DNA of 64,000 bases from assembly GCA_036563505.1 (NCBI GenBank), contig DATCMH010000008.1:29384-93383 (forward strand), in the 5' to 3' direction. The first letter of the stretch is position 1; each line of letters starts with the position of its first letter. The DNA comes from DATCMH01 sp036563505 (lineage in GTDB: Bacteria; Pseudomonadota; Alphaproteobacteria; Rhizobiales; Beijerinckiaceae). The notes under the pieces are model-generated. The model made no database searches, had not been told where the DNA came from, and saw nothing but the letters and a program-made list of their open reading frames with translations. Shown here in pieces: positions 1 through 8,088 of this stretch. The translations under genes were made by a program, and so were the position numbers.

Positions 1-2
1 GG

Positions 3-551
3 ACCCTCTTCGGCGCCAACAACCGGGAGGTCGGCAACCCGAGCTTCATGTCGGGCTCCTTCGAGGTGCTCGGCGTCGCGCTGACCTGGAACCGGGTCTG
101 GATCATCGGCTTCGCGCTGGCCGTCTTCGCCGTGCTCCTCTTCGTCCTGCGCTTCACGAGCTTCGGCCTCAAGATGCGCGCGGTGGTGCAGAACCGGCGC
201 ATGGCAGGCTCCATGGGCATCCGCACGCCCTGGGTCGATGCGCTTACCTTCGGCCTCGGCTCCGGCATCGCGGGGATCGCGGGCGTCGCCCTCTCCCAGA
301 TCGACAACGTCTCCCCCAACCTCGGCCAGGCCTACATCATCGACTCGTTCATGGTCGTGGTCTTCGGCGGGGTGGGGAGCCTCTGGGGCACCTTGGTGGC
401 AGCCTTTTCGCTGGGCGTCGCCAACAAGTTCCTGGAGCCCTTCGCCGGCGCGGTGCTGGGCAAGATCCTGGTCCTCGTCTTCATCATCCTGTTCATCCAG
501 AAGCGCCCGCGCGGCTTGTTCGCGTTGAAGGGCCGGGCCGTCGAAGCATGA
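3..551 (+). CDS. urtB: Urea ABC transporter permease UrtB, C-terminal part
   Basis: Inner-membrane permease subunit of a LivH-type ABC importer for urea; the 5' end lies outside the window. About 180 C-terminal residues are visible, with several hydrophobic spans and the late glycine-rich segment around VVFGGVGSLWGT that is characteristic of LivH/UrtB permeases. The stop overlaps the next start (ATGA at 548-551), so the gene is translationally coupled to urtC. UrtB rather than LivH is inferred from the UrtC, UrtD and UrtE types downstream. The binding protein UrtA is presumably upstream, outside the window. Confidence 0.88.
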   Translation, partial: TLFGANNREVGNPSFMSGSFEVLGVALTWNRVWIIGFALAVFAVLLFVLRFTSFGLKMRAVVQNRRMAGSMGIRTPWVDALTFGLGSGIAGIAGVALSQIDNVSPNLGQAYIIDSFMVVVFGGVGSLWGTLVAAFSLGVANKFLEPFAGAVLGKILVLVFIILFIQKRPRGLFALKGRAVEA

Positions 552-1669
552 TCCTCTCCCGCCTCGGCCGCGGCACCGTGCTGGCGCTGGCCTTCCTGCT
601 CGCGCTGGCGCTCGCCGTCCCGGTCCTCAACCTCGCCGTGCCGCCCGGTTCCTCCTTCCACGTGCCGACCCATTGGGTCGTGCTCGTGGGCAAGTGGCTG
701 ACCTTCGCGCTCCTCGCCGTCGCGCTCGACCTGGTCTGGGGCTATTGCGGCATCCTTTCGCTCGGGCACGGCGCCTTCTTCGCGCTGGGCGGCTACGCCA
801 TGGGGCTCCACCTCATGCGCGAGATCGGGCCGCGCGGCGTCTACGGCCACCCGGTCCTACCCGACTTCATGGTCTTCTTGAACATGAAGGAGCTGCCCTG
901 GACCTGGTGGGGCTTCTCCTCCTTTCCTTACGCCCTTGTTATGGCGCTGGCAGTCCCCGGGCTCCTCGCCTTCGCGCTCGGTTGGTTCGCGTTCCGCTCG
1001 CGGGTGACGGGCGTCTACCTCTCGATTATTACCCAGGCCATGACCTACGCCCTGCTCTTGGCGTTCTTCCGCAACGACATGGGGTTCGGCGGCAACAACG
1101 GGCTCACCGACTTCAAGGACATCCTGGGCTTCTCCATCCAAGCGCCCGGCACCCGTGCCACGCTCTTCGCCCTCTCGGCGCTGGCGCTGGCGCTCGGCCT
1201 CCTCGTCGCCCGGCTCGTGGTCACCTCGAAGCTCGGCAAAGTGCTGGTCTCGATCCGCGACGCCGAGTCCCGCACCCGCTTCCTCGGCTACCGGGTCGAG
1301 CACTACAAGCTCTTCGTCTTCACCCTGTCGGCGATGATGGCGGGCTTGGCGGGCGCCCTTTACGTGCCGCAGGTCGGCATCATCAACCCCTCCGAGTTCG
1401 CGCCGGCGAACTCCATTGAGGCGGTGATCTGGGTGGCGGTCGGTGGACGCGGTACGCTCGTCGGCGCGGCGCTCGGGGCCGTCATCGTCAACGCGGCGAA
1501 GAGCTGGTTCACGGGCGTGCTGCCGGAATACTGGCTCTTCGCACTGGGCGCCCTGTTCATCGGCGTCACACTCTTCCTGCCCAAGGGCGTGCTCGGCACG
1601 TTGACCACCCTGCGCCGTCCGCGCCGCGCCGCCCCAACACCGGCCCCCGTGGCCCAGCCGGCGGAGTAG
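548..1669 (+). CDS. urtC: Urea ABC transporter permease UrtC
   Basis: Second membrane subunit (LivM-like) of the urea importer, 373 aa, close to the usual UrtC length. It shows about ten hydrophobic segments, the motif DLVWGYCGILSLGHGAFFALG near residues 60-80, and the UrtC-type insert with FMVFLNMKELPW around residue 108. The start overlaps the urtB stop, and urtD begins 4 bp after its stop, so the four genes form one operon. Urea import of this kind is usually controlled by nitrogen limitation (Ntr); the relevant promoter would be upstream of the window. Confidence 0.93.
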   Translation: MILSRLGRGTVLALAFLLALALAVPVLNLAVPPGSSFHVPTHWVVLVGKWLTFALLAVALDLVWGYCGILSLGHGAFFALGGYAMGLHLMREIGPRGVYGHPVLPDFMVFLNMKELPWTWWGFSSFPYALVMALAVPGLLAFALGWFAFRSRVTGVYLSIITQAMTYALLLAFFRNDMGFGGNNGLTDFKDILGFSIQAPGTRATLFALSALALALGLLVARLVVTSKLGKVLVSIRDAESRTRFLGYRVEHYKLFVFTLSAMMAGLAGALYVPQVGIINPSEFAPANSIEAVIWVAVGGRGTLVGAALGAVIVNAAKSWFTGVLPEYWLFALGALFIGVTLFLPKGVLGTLTTLRRPRRAAPTPAPVAQPAE

Positions 1670-1673
1670 GCCG

Positions 1674-2426
1674 ATGAGCGCCAAGGTCACCGACGCCCTC
1701 CTCTACCTCGACGGGGTGAGCGTCACCTTCGACGGCTTCCGGGCCCTGAACGGCCTCTCCCTCGTGCTCGAGCCCGGCGAGATGCGCGCGGTCATCGGCC
1801 CGAACGGGGCCGGCAAGACCACGATGATGGATGTCATCACCGGCAAGACGAAGCCCGACACGGGCGCGATCCTGTTCCAGGGCCGCCACGACCTCTCGCG
1901 CCTCGACGAGGCGGCCATCGCCACGCTCGGGATCGGCCGCAAGTTCCAGAAGCCCACGGTCTTCGACCACCACAGCGTCGAGGATAACGTGTTGCTCGCC
2001 CTCGACGGCGCGCGCGGCGTGTTCGGCAACCTCCTCCACCGCCTCACGGGCGCTCAGGCCGACCGCATCGACGAGATCCTCACCCTCGTGAAGCTCGCCG
2101 ACCGCCGCCGCGAGCCGGCCGGCGCCCTGAGCCACGGGCAGAAGCAGTGGCTCGAGATCGGCATGCTCCTGGCGCAGGACCCCGATCTCCTCCTCGTCGA
2201 CGAGCCCGCCGCCGGCATGACCGATGCCGAGACGGCGCAGACCGCAGATCTTCTGCGCCGCATCAACGCCACCCATTCCGTGCTCGTCGTCGAGCACGAC
2301 ATGACCTTCGTGCGCGAGCTCGGGGTCAAGGTGACGGTGCTGCACGAGGGCTCCGTGCTGGCGGAGGGCTCCCTCGACCAGGTCAGCGCCAACGAGCGCG
2401 TCATCGAAGTCTATCTGGGGCGCTGA
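1674..2426 (+). CDS. urtD: Urea ABC transporter ATPase UrtD
   Basis: Cytoplasmic ATPase (LivG-like) of the urea importer, 250 aa. Walker A is GPNGAGKTT near residue 42, the signature is LSHGQKQWLEIG (variant of LSGGQ, typical of UrtD), Walker B is DLLLVDEPAAGM, and the H-loop is VVEHDM. The segment GIGRKFQKPTVFDHHSVEDN is the UrtD hallmark that separates it from LivG. It lies 4 bp after urtC and 2 bp before urtE. Some annotations call this family simply a branched-chain amino acid ATPase; the full UrtBCDE set supports urea. Confidence 0.94.
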   Translation: MSAKVTDALLYLDGVSVTFDGFRALNGLSLVLEPGEMRAVIGPNGAGKTTMMDVITGKTKPDTGAILFQGRHDLSRLDEAAIATLGIGRKFQKPTVFDHHSVEDNVLLALDGARGVFGNLLHRLTGAQADRIDEILTLVKLADRRREPAGALSHGQKQWLEIGMLLAQDPDLLLVDEPAAGMTDAETAQTADLLRRINATHSVLVVEHDMTFVRELGVKVTVLHEGSVLAEGSLDQVSANERVIEVYLGR

Positions 2427-2428
2427 CC

Positions 2429-3124
2429 ATGCTGTCCGTCGAGACCGTCGACCTCCACTACGGCGCGGCGCAGGCCCTGCGCGGGGTGTCGCTCAAGGCC
2501 GCGGCGGGCGAGGTCACCTGTGTGCTCGGCCGCAACGGGGTCGGCAAGACGAGCCTGATGCGGGCGATCGCCGGCCAGCAGCGGGTTTCTCAAGGCCGGA
2601 TCCTCTGGAACGGCGAGGACGTGACGGCGCTCAGCCCCCCCGAGCGGGCGCGCCGCGGCATTGCCTTCGTGCCGCAGGGGCGCGAAATCTTCCCATTATT
2701 GACCGTCGAGGAGAACCTGAAGACGGGCTACGCGCCCTTGAAGCGAGCTGAGCGGGTGATCCCGGACGACGTGTTCTCCCTCTTTCCGGTATTGTCGAGC
2801 ATGCTGCGCCGGCGCGGCGGCGACCTCTCGGGCGGCCAGCAGCAGCAGCTCGCCATCGCCCGAGCGCTGGTGATGCGCCCGAAGCTCCTCGTCTTGGATG
2901 AGCCGACGGAGGGCATTCAGCCCTCCATCATCAAGGAGATCGGGCGCGCCATTCGGCATCTGCGCGAGCGCGGCGATATGGCGATCCTGCTCGTGGAGCA
3001 GTATTTCGACTTCGCCCGCGAGCTCTGCGACAGCTTCATCCTGATGGATCGCGGCCAGGTGCTGCAGGCCGGTGGCCGCGCGGGGCTGGACGACGGCCGG
3101 GTGCGCCAACTCCTTCAAGTCTAG
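2429..3124 (+). CDS. urtE: Urea ABC transporter ATPase UrtE
   Basis: Second ATPase (LivF-like) of the urea importer, 231 aa. Walker A is GRNGVGKTS near residue 34, the signature is LSGGQQQQLAIARAL, Walker B is LLVLDEPTEGIQ, and the H-loop is LVEQYFDFA. GQQRVSQG and FVPQGREIFPLLTVEENL are typical UrtE stretches. I chose the ATG at 2429, 2 bp after the urtD stop, because the protein then begins MLSVETVDLHYG as in the family; upstream in-frame sequence is only the shadow of urtD. This is the last gene of the operon in view. Confidence 0.94.
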   Translation: MLSVETVDLHYGAAQALRGVSLKAAAGEVTCVLGRNGVGKTSLMRAIAGQQRVSQGRILWNGEDVTALSPPERARRGIAFVPQGREIFPLLTVEENLKTGYAPLKRAERVIPDDVFSLFPVLSSMLRRRGGDLSGGQQQQLAIARALVMRPKLLVLDEPTEGIQPSIIKEIGRAIRHLRERGDMAILLVEQYFDFARELCDSFILMDRGQVLQAGGRAGLDDGRVRQLLQV

Positions 3125-3402
3125 GCGCTTTTCGGCGTCCGCCAGCCCTTGAACGGCGCACAAGAACCCCCATATCATCCTTATCCCAGCGGAAGCAGGC
3201 TTCACGACCGGCGCGGACGTCACCGCGGCCTGGGCGCGTTGCGATCGGGTCAGGACGGATGGACTCCGGCCCGGTCTCTCCTGCGGCGGCCCTGACGAGG
3301 CCGCCCGTCCCGCTGGCGACACCGATCAGCCCAGGCCCGTAGCGAGGGCGGACGAGGCGCGTTGCAGCGCCCGCCCGCCGTCCCGGAGCCTGGGCTTTTT
3401 CG

Positions 3403-3750
3403 TTACGGTCGCCCCCGCTCCGCCCGGAAGCGCTCCGCGTCCTGCGTGCCGCGGGCGTTGTTGCAGGCCCGGCAGGCGAGGACGAGATTGTCGAGGCTGA
3501 GCCGCCCGCCCTGGGATCGGGGTTGTACGTGGTCGAGGGTGGCGAGATCGGGGGCGCCGTGCAGGCCTTTGGCGAGGCGCCGCACCGGCACACCGCAATA
3601 GGAGCAGGCGCCGCCGTCGCGCGCCCACACGGCTTCGAAGAGCCGCGCGCGGGCCTCGCGCTTCACGGCAGAACCGTCCGGGCTGCGGAAACAAGGCCGA
3701 GTGCGAGGCGACACATCCGGGCGCGGGGAGCGCTGGTACACCCGGGGCAT
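3403..3750 (-). CDS. HNH endonuclease family protein
   Basis: Small HNH nuclease, 115 aa. The core holds two zinc-binding CxxC pairs (CSYC and CRAC) flanking the HNH signature LATLDHVQPRSQGG...LVLACRACNNARG, close to the stand-alone HNH domain (PF01844). The ATG at 3750 was chosen because a much longer in-frame extension upstream has a composition unlike a protein and overlaps the opposite-strand gene at 3787. No restriction methylase or phage gene is adjacent, so its role (DNA repair, defence or a phage remnant) cannot be read from context. It faces the secreted-protein gene at 3787. Confidence 0.8.
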   Translation of the reverse strand: MPRVYQRSPRPDVSPRTRPCFRSPDGSAVKREARARLFEAVWARDGGACSYCGVPVRRLAKGLHGAPDLATLDHVQPRSQGGRLSLDNLVLACRACNNARGTQDAERFRAERGRP

Positions 3751-3786
3751 CGCTCGATCAGAGCTTCTCGCACAAGGATCACCGCC

Positions 3787-4059
3787 ATGAAGACCCTCAA
3801 ATCCCTCACCTGCCTGACGCTTGCCGCCGTCGTCGCGACGGGTTCGCTCGTCGGCACCGCCACGCAAGCCGAAGCCCGCGGCGGCGGCGCGCTCGCCGCC
3901 GGCCTCATCGGTGGCCTCGCGCTCGGCGCGATGGCGGCCCACGCCGCCGAGCGGCCCGTCTACGTCGTCGACCGCCGCCCGGTGCGCAAGGCGAAGCTGC
4001 ACTATGTCGGCTCGCGCCGCTGCGGCTGCGTCGTCCACCACCACTACGTCGCCCGTTGA
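3787..4059 (+). CDS. Small exported protein, function unknown
   Basis: 90 aa. The N-terminus is a clear Sec signal peptide (KTLKS then a hydrophobic core, likely cut after TQAEA near residue 30), followed by a glycine/alanine-rich hydrophobic stretch and a basic tail with RRCGCVVHHHY. The ATG at 3787 sits after ACAAGGATCACC, a usable ribosome-binding site, and gives a perfect signal peptide; longer starts would bury it. Cys and His residues near the C-terminus could bind metal, but this is a guess. Small exported proteins of this shape are common in Methylobacteriaceae. I do not recognise a named family. Confidence 0.7.
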   Translation: MKTLKSLTCLTLAAVVATGSLVGTATQAEARGGGALAAGLIGGLALGAMAAHAAERPVYVVDRRPVRKAKLHYVGSRRCGCVVHHHYVAR

Positions 4060-4067
4060 ACGCCGAT

Positions 4068-4098
4068 CGGCGAAGGCCGCCTCAGGCCGCCTTCGCCG
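4068..4098. terminator. Hairpin between convergent genes
   Basis: A perfect 10-bp stem (4068-4077 with 4089-4098) with an 11-nt loop lies between the stop of the small exported protein and the stop of the DUF808 gene. It overlaps the last codons of the latter. It may act as a bidirectional terminator, but it has no T-tract. Confidence 0.4.
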
Positions 4099-5077
4099 TC
4101 CGCGACCCCTTCACCGCCTGCCAGATCGGCGCGATCACGGCGCTGGTGAGCGGGATCAGGGCCGCCCCGACCGCGAGCCCGACGAGCCCGGAACCCGCGG
4201 CCTCCACGAGCCAGACAGCGAAACCCCGCACCGGCCCGAGCGCCGACCCGACGACCTCCGCCCCGTGATGAATCGCGTGGCCGAGGGCCGGGAGCCCGTA
4301 TTCCTCGAGCCCGTGCACGAGGATGCCGCCGCCGACCCAGATCATCGCGGCCGTTCCGATGACGCCGAGCGCCTTCAGGAACACCGGCATGCCGAGCACC
4401 AATCCGCGCCCGACGGCGCGCGAGAGGGCGCCGAAAGGGGAACGCGAGGCGTTGGCGGCGAGCGCCACGCCGACGTCATCCGCCTTCACGATGAGAGCCA
4501 CACCGCCATAGACCGCCACCGTGATCCCGATCGCGACGGCGGCGAGCACCATGGCGCGGGTCATGAGGCTCCCCTCCGGCACCGCGGCGAGCGTGATCGC
4601 CATAATCTCGGCCGAGAGGATGAAGTCGGTCTTGATCGCGCTCGCGACCTTCTCGTCCTCTAAGGTCTTCGGGTCGATCGCCACCGAGCCGATCTTCTCT
4701 TCGTGCGCGTGGGCGTGATGGGGAACGAGGGCCTCGTAGACCTTCTCCGTTCCCTCGTAGCAGAGATAGGCGCCGCCGATCATGAGAAGCGGCGTGATCG
4801 CCCAGGGCGCGAAGAGGCTGAGCAGCAAGGCCCCGGGCAGCAGGTAGAAGATCTTGTTCTTGAGCGAACCCAGCGCGATGCGGCCGACGATCGGCAGTTC
4901 CCGGGCGGGGGAGAAGCCCGTGACGTAGCGCGGCGTCACCGCCGCGTCGTCGATGACGACGCCCGCGGCCTTGGCGCCGGCCTTGGCGGCCTGGGCCGCC
5001 ACGTCGTCGAGGGAGGCCGCTGCGACCTTGGCGAGGCCGGCGATGTCGTCGAGGAGGGCGATCAGTCCGATGCTCAA
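4082..5077 (-). CDS. DUF808 (YedI-like) inner-membrane protein
   Basis: 331 aa membrane protein of the DUF808 family, whose E. coli member is YedI; molecular function is not established. The family opening SIGLIALLDDIAGLAKVAAAS is present, followed by VTPRYVTGF and the conserved LKNKIFYLLPGALLLS, then several transmembrane spans. I chose a TTG start at 5077 because AGGAG precedes it by 6 nt and the protein then begins exactly where the family does; an in-frame ATG 63 nt upstream would add unrelated residues. It is a single-gene unit, convergent with 3787 and divergent from the SDR at 5215. Confidence 0.85.
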   Translation of the reverse strand: MSIGLIALLDDIAGLAKVAAASLDDVAAQAAKAGAKAAGVVIDDAAVTPRYVTGFSPARELPIVGRIALGSLKNKIFYLLPGALLLSLFAPWAITPLLMIGGAYLCYEGTEKVYEALVPHHAHAHEEKIGSVAIDPKTLEDEKVASAIKTDFILSAEIMAITLAAVPEGSLMTRAMVLAAVAIGITVAVYGGVALIVKADDVGVALAANASRSPFGALSRAVGRGLVLGMPVFLKALGVIGTAAMIWVGGGILVHGLEEYGLPALGHAIHHGAEVVGSALGPVRGFAVWLVEAAGSGLVGLAVGAALIPLTSAVIAPIWQAVKGSRTAKAA

Positions 5078-5214
5078 CGAGGGCTCCTGGGCTGGTCCGG
5101 GGTGCTCCGACCATAACCCGCGAGCGGGCCGATCGGGCAAGCCTCGTCGTTGCCGGATGTCTGCGCGCGTGGAACGATGAACTCAAGGACCCACGAACGC
5201 GAATAGGAGACGAG

Positions 5215-5991
5215 ATGGCGCGGGCACCGGTGGCGGCGGTCACGGGCGGGCGGCAGGGCATCGGGCGCGGCATCGCCTACGCGCTCGCGGAAGCCGGCTT
5301 CGACGTCGTGGTAGCGGACCTCGTCGAGGACGAGGTCGCCGCCGAGACCCTGGCGGGGATCGAGGCACGCGGAGCGCGCTGCGCCTTCGTCACGGCCGAC
5401 ATCGCCGCCATTGAGGCGCGCGAGCCCGTGGCCGAGCGGCTCTTTTCCGCTTTCGGCACCCTCGACTGCCTCGTCAACAACGCCGGCGTCCAGGTGAAGG
5501 TGCGGGGCGACCTTCTGGACGTGACGCCGGAGAGCTACGACCGGGTGATGGGGATCAACCTGCGCGGCACGTTCTTCCTCACGCAGGCGGTCGCGCGGCG
5601 CATGGTGGCGGAGGTTCGCGCCGAGGACGAGCCGCACCGCTCCATCGTCACGATCTCCTCGGCCAACACCTTCATCGTCGGCGCCGACCGGCCGGAATAC
5701 TGTTTTTCGAAGCTCTCGCTCTCTATGATGACCAAGGCCTTCGCGCTCCGCCTCGGCCCGCACGGCATCGCCACCTACGAGATCCGACCCGGTGTCATCC
5801 GCACGGACATGACGCTGCCCGTGCGCGACAAGTACACGAAGCTCATCGGCGAGGGGCTAACCCCCATCGCCCGCTGGGGCGAGCCGGAGGACGTCGGGCG
5901 CACGGTGGCGACCCTCGCGTCAGGGCTGATGCCCTTCTCCACCGGCGACGCGTTTCACGTCGACGGCGGCCTGCATATCCCGAAGCTCTGA
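5215..5991 (+). CDS. SDR family NAD(P)-dependent oxidoreductase (FabG-like)
   Basis: Classical short-chain dehydrogenase, 258 aa. The cofactor motif is TGGRQGIGRG (TGxxxGxG) at residues 10-19, NNAG near residue 90, catalytic Ser in VTISSANT, and YCFSK (YxxxK) near residue 162. The motif is usually annotated as 3-ketoacyl-ACP reductase, but many such proteins are sugar or alcohol dehydrogenases. The IRPGVIRTDMT and GDAFHVDGG segments are typical of the class. GAATAGGAG precedes the ATG. No neighbour defines the substrate. Confidence 0.85.
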   Translation: MARAPVAAVTGGRQGIGRGIAYALAEAGFDVVVADLVEDEVAAETLAGIEARGARCAFVTADIAAIEAREPVAERLFSAFGTLDCLVNNAGVQVKVRGDLLDVTPESYDRVMGINLRGTFFLTQAVARRMVAEVRAEDEPHRSIVTISSANTFIVGADRPEYCFSKLSLSMMTKAFALRLGPHGIATYEIRPGVIRTDMTLPVRDKYTKLIGEGLTPIARWGEPEDVGRTVATLASGLMPFSTGDAFHVDGGLHIPKL

Positions 5992-6004
5992 CGCTGAGCG
6001 TCAG
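5988..6004. terminator. Short hairpin between convergent stops
   Basis: A 7-bp stem CTGACGC/GCGTCAG with a 3-nt loop spans the stop codons of the SDR gene and the facing unknown gene. It could terminate in both directions, but it is short and has no T-tract. Confidence 0.3.
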
Positions 6005-6453
6005 GCCGCGAGCACGGCCGCGGCGGCTTCGGCGGCCGGGGCCCGGCGTCCCGTGCTCCGCGCGATGCCGCAGGCCGCGAGCGTCGTCAGCGCCTCGTTC
6101 TCGAAGACGTTGGCTTCTTCGGCGATCTCCCGGGCGACGAGGCGGGCAGCGCGGCTCGGACCGCCCGAGGCCAGGAGTACGCTCTTCAGCCAGGCCGCGG
6201 CTTCCTCCGAGACGAGGCCGGTCGGGCGCTCGGTCCAGACGAGCAGATCCGTCACCGCCTCCGCCAGGAACGCGGCCCAGGCCGCATCCGCCGAGGCGAC
6301 CTGCCGGTCGAGGGCGAAGAGAGCTTCGGCCTCGTCGCGGGACGCGAGTCCGTCCGGCAGGACGTCGCGGCGCAGGCGCTGTACGTCACCGAAGCTGATG
6401 CGGCCTTTCAGGGCGAGCTTGGCGCAGAAGGCGGCGAGATTATTGGTGCTCAT
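6001..6453 (-). CDS. Conserved hypothetical protein
   Basis: 150 aa, soluble and mostly helical. Segments such as GRISFGDVQRLRRDVLPDG, DEAEALFALDR and TDLLVWTERPTG resemble a conserved, unnamed alphaproteobacterial protein. No signal peptide or membrane span is seen. Start ATG at 6453; GGGAGGAG-like sequence lies just upstream on the minus strand. It is alone, convergent with the SDR gene. Function unknown. Confidence 0.72.
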   Translation of the reverse strand: MSTNNLAAFCAKLALKGRISFGDVQRLRRDVLPDGLASRDEAEALFALDRQVASADAAWAAFLAEAVTDLLVWTERPTGLVSEEAAAWLKSVLLASGGPSRAARLVAREIAEEANVFENEALTTLAACGIARSTGRRAPAAEAAAAVLAA

Positions 6454-6670
6454 CGGTTTGACTCCTCCCGGCTCTTAGTGATGCCGGCGTTGTTCCTGTC
6501 TGGAAAACACCATGGCTCGGAGGATTTTGCTCGAAACTTAAAGGTCAAACTGAATCGACGTTCAGGTTAAGCAACTCTCACGGACCGGTTTAAGCCTGCA
6601 TCAACCTTGTTCAAGCATCAGTTATGTGGGAATTTCAGGGGTGATTTTGAAGTTCCGACCGCCAGCATGC
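6454..6670. other. AT-richer intergenic region next to the IS
   Basis: About 217 bp between the unknown gene at 6001 and the left end of the IS. It is visibly lower in GC than its neighbours, particularly at 6520-6650. It probably carries the promoter of the 6453 gene. I see no reading frame that looks coding. Confidence 0.4.
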
Positions 6671-6676
6671 CTAGGT

Positions 6677-7123
6677 TCAGGACTCTTTACGTGGCAGCCA
6701 GAACATCACGATGGCGGCGAGGGTGATGGCGGACATGAAGGTGTGGGCGCAGCGGTCGTAGCGTGTGGCGACGCGGCGCCAGTCTTTCAGGCGGCCGAAC
6801 ATGATCTCGATCCTGTGGCGCATCCGGTAGAGGGCTTTGCCGTGGCGGATCGGCGCGAGGCGGCCTGATCGGCCGGGGATGCAGGGCTTGACGCCTTGGC
6901 CGCGCAGCGCCTGGCGGAACCAGTCGGCGTCGTAGCCCCGGTCCGCGATCAGCACGGACGTGGGTGGCAGCGCGGGCAGCATCGTGGCGGCACCCCGATA
7001 GTCGCTGATCTGGCCTTCGGTGAGCAGGAGCACGCGGGGGCGGCCATGCTCGTCGCAAGCAGCGTGGAGCTTCGAGTTCCGACCGCCTTTCGTCCGTCCG
7101 ATGCGGCGCGGCTGGTCCCCCCT
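6677..7123 (-). CDS. IS5-family transposase, downstream frame (OrfB)
   Basis: C-terminal half of the transposase, in a different frame from OrfA. It begins after the A3G6 run and reads GRTKGGRNSKLHAACDEHGRP, then VLIADRGYDADWFR with the second catalytic Asp, and RHRIEIMFGRLKDWRRVATRYDR with the catalytic Glu of the DDE triad, ending in LPRKES. The 5' limit given is the frameshift zone rather than a start codon. Expected product is an OrfAB fusion of about 260 residues acting in cut-and-paste transposition. Confidence 0.85.
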   Translation of the reverse strand, partial: RGDQPRRIGRTKGGRNSKLHAACDEHGRPRVLLLTEGQISDYRGAATMLPALPPTSVLIADRGYDADWFRQALRGQGVKPCIPGRSGRLAPIRHGKALYRMRHRIEIMFGRLKDWRRVATRYDRCAHTFMSAITLAAIVMFWLPRKES

Positions 7124-7446
7124 TTGCGCAGGCTCGCGGCGGTGCGATGCGCCTTAAGGTGCGTGGCGTCGATCATCAGCTGCTCCGCCGGCCCTGCTTC
7201 CGCTGCCAGCCCCGCGAAGATGCGCGAGAACACGCCGGCGCGGCTCCAGCGGACCCAGCGGTTGTAAAGGGTCTTGGGCGGGCCATAGACGGCAGGCGCG
7301 TCGCGCCAGCGCAGACCGTTCCGGATCACGAACACGATCCCCGAAAGCACCCGCCGGTCATCGACGCGAGGCCGGCCTCGCGAGCGCGGGAAGTAGGGCG
7401 CCATGCGCCGCATCTGCACTTCGGTCAGCATCGGCGCATCGGTCAT
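6949..7446 (-). CDS. IS5-family transposase, upstream frame (OrfA)
   Basis: N-terminal half of the transposase. From the ATG at 7446 it reads the DUF4096-type domain (MRRMAPYFPRSRGRPRVDDR, then NGLRWRDAP and PPKTLYNRWVRWS), followed by the first catalytic Asp in LMIDATHLKAHRTA. The protein-like sequence ends about residue 110; beyond AAAGGGGGG (7125-7117) the frame reads out of phase. A ribosomal frameshift at this slippery run would join it to the downstream frame, as described for IS427-type elements. Confidence 0.85.
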   Translation of the reverse strand: MTDAPMLTEVQMRRMAPYFPRSRGRPRVDDRRVLSGIVFVIRNGLRWRDAPAVYGPPKTLYNRWVRWSRAGVFSRIFAGLAAEAGPAEQLMIDATHLKAHRTAASLRKGGTSRAASDGRKAVGTRSSTLLATSMAAPACSCSPKARSATIGVPPRCCPRCHPRPC

Positions 7447-7571
7447 GGCAGGACCCTCCTGCCACAAGGAATCCCCTACGCCGCCCGCCGTTCCATCCCG
7501 CCACGGTAATGGGTCCTGAGCCTAGCATAAATTCATTCTTACTGAGCATTGATTTCAACAAGGAAGCAATC

Positions 7572-8036
7572 ATGGCAACGTCAAACGAGGATCTGCTACG
7601 AAGGCAGGGGGAGGAACTCGCGCACACGGCGTCTCTCCTAGCCATGATTCCGGGTGGACCCGAGCTTCTCGAATGGTTCGGCGACGTTCCTGAGTTTGCG
7701 GATGGCGAGATTGTCTGCCTGTCGCTCGACCGTTCTGGCTCAAGTGAGCTTCGGGTCTTTCTTGAGCACTTCGGAAAATCCGTCGTGATCGCGTTCAAAT
7801 TGTCTGACTGGATCGATGTCGACGTGCGCGGCTTCAGTCATCAAAACGTGCTCGGCGGCCTCAAGCTCAGACGCCCGGAAGAACGTGGCGCTCAGCCTTG
7901 GGAACTCGGCGTCGGGCTGAAGCCGGGGGAGTTCGTGATCGAGCTGGAGCCGTGTTTCGGTGCGTACGGCAACATTCGCGCCAGCATCTCGCGGATTACG
8001 ATAGAGGAGACCGCCGCGCGGGCGAGGTGGCTATAA
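7572..8036 (+). CDS. Imm50-like putative immunity protein
   Basis: 154 aa, soluble. The pattern PELLEWFGDVPEFADGEIVCLSLDR, then VVIAFKLSDWIDVDVRGFSHQNVL and a C-terminal IELEPCFGAYGNIRASISRITIE resembles the Imm50 family of immunity proteins to polymorphic toxins; this is pattern recognition, not a search result. AAGGAAG precedes the ATG at 7572; an in-frame ATG at 7509 lies inside the IS end. The gene is less GC-rich than its surroundings and abuts an IS, both signs of transfer. No toxin is adjacent, so it would be an orphan immunity gene. Confidence 0.55.
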   Translation: MATSNEDLLRRQGEELAHTASLLAMIPGGPELLEWFGDVPEFADGEIVCLSLDRSGSSELRVFLEHFGKSVVIAFKLSDWIDVDVRGFSHQNVLGGLKLRRPEERGAQPWELGVGLKPGEFVIELEPCFGAYGNIRASISRITIEETAARARWL

Positions 8037-8088
8037 AAAGGGAGCAATATCGCGACAGCGGTAAGGCTGGCGAAAACAGTCGCAGAGA

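Larger units (their letters stand above)
6675..7521 (-). mobile_element. IS5-family insertion sequence, 847 bp
   Basis: The element ends in short inverted repeats (GTTCAGGAC at 6675-6683; GTCCTGAGC at 7513-7521, one mismatch when aligned). It is flanked by CTAG on both sides (6671-6674 and 7522-7525), a 4-bp direct repeat that fits the TA/CTAG target preference of IS5-family groups such as IS427. It carries one transposase split into two overlapping frames. Ends and frames look intact, which suggests a recent and perhaps still active copy. It lies between an AT-rich intergenic region and the Imm50-like gene. Confidence 0.9.

Noticed and set aside
238..528. Long arginine/serine-rich frames on the plus strand inside urtB and similar frames in many genes
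   Set aside because: They are alternate-frame readings of high-GC coding DNA, with runs of Arg, Ser, Pro and Ala and no domain pattern; the urtB frame explains the region.
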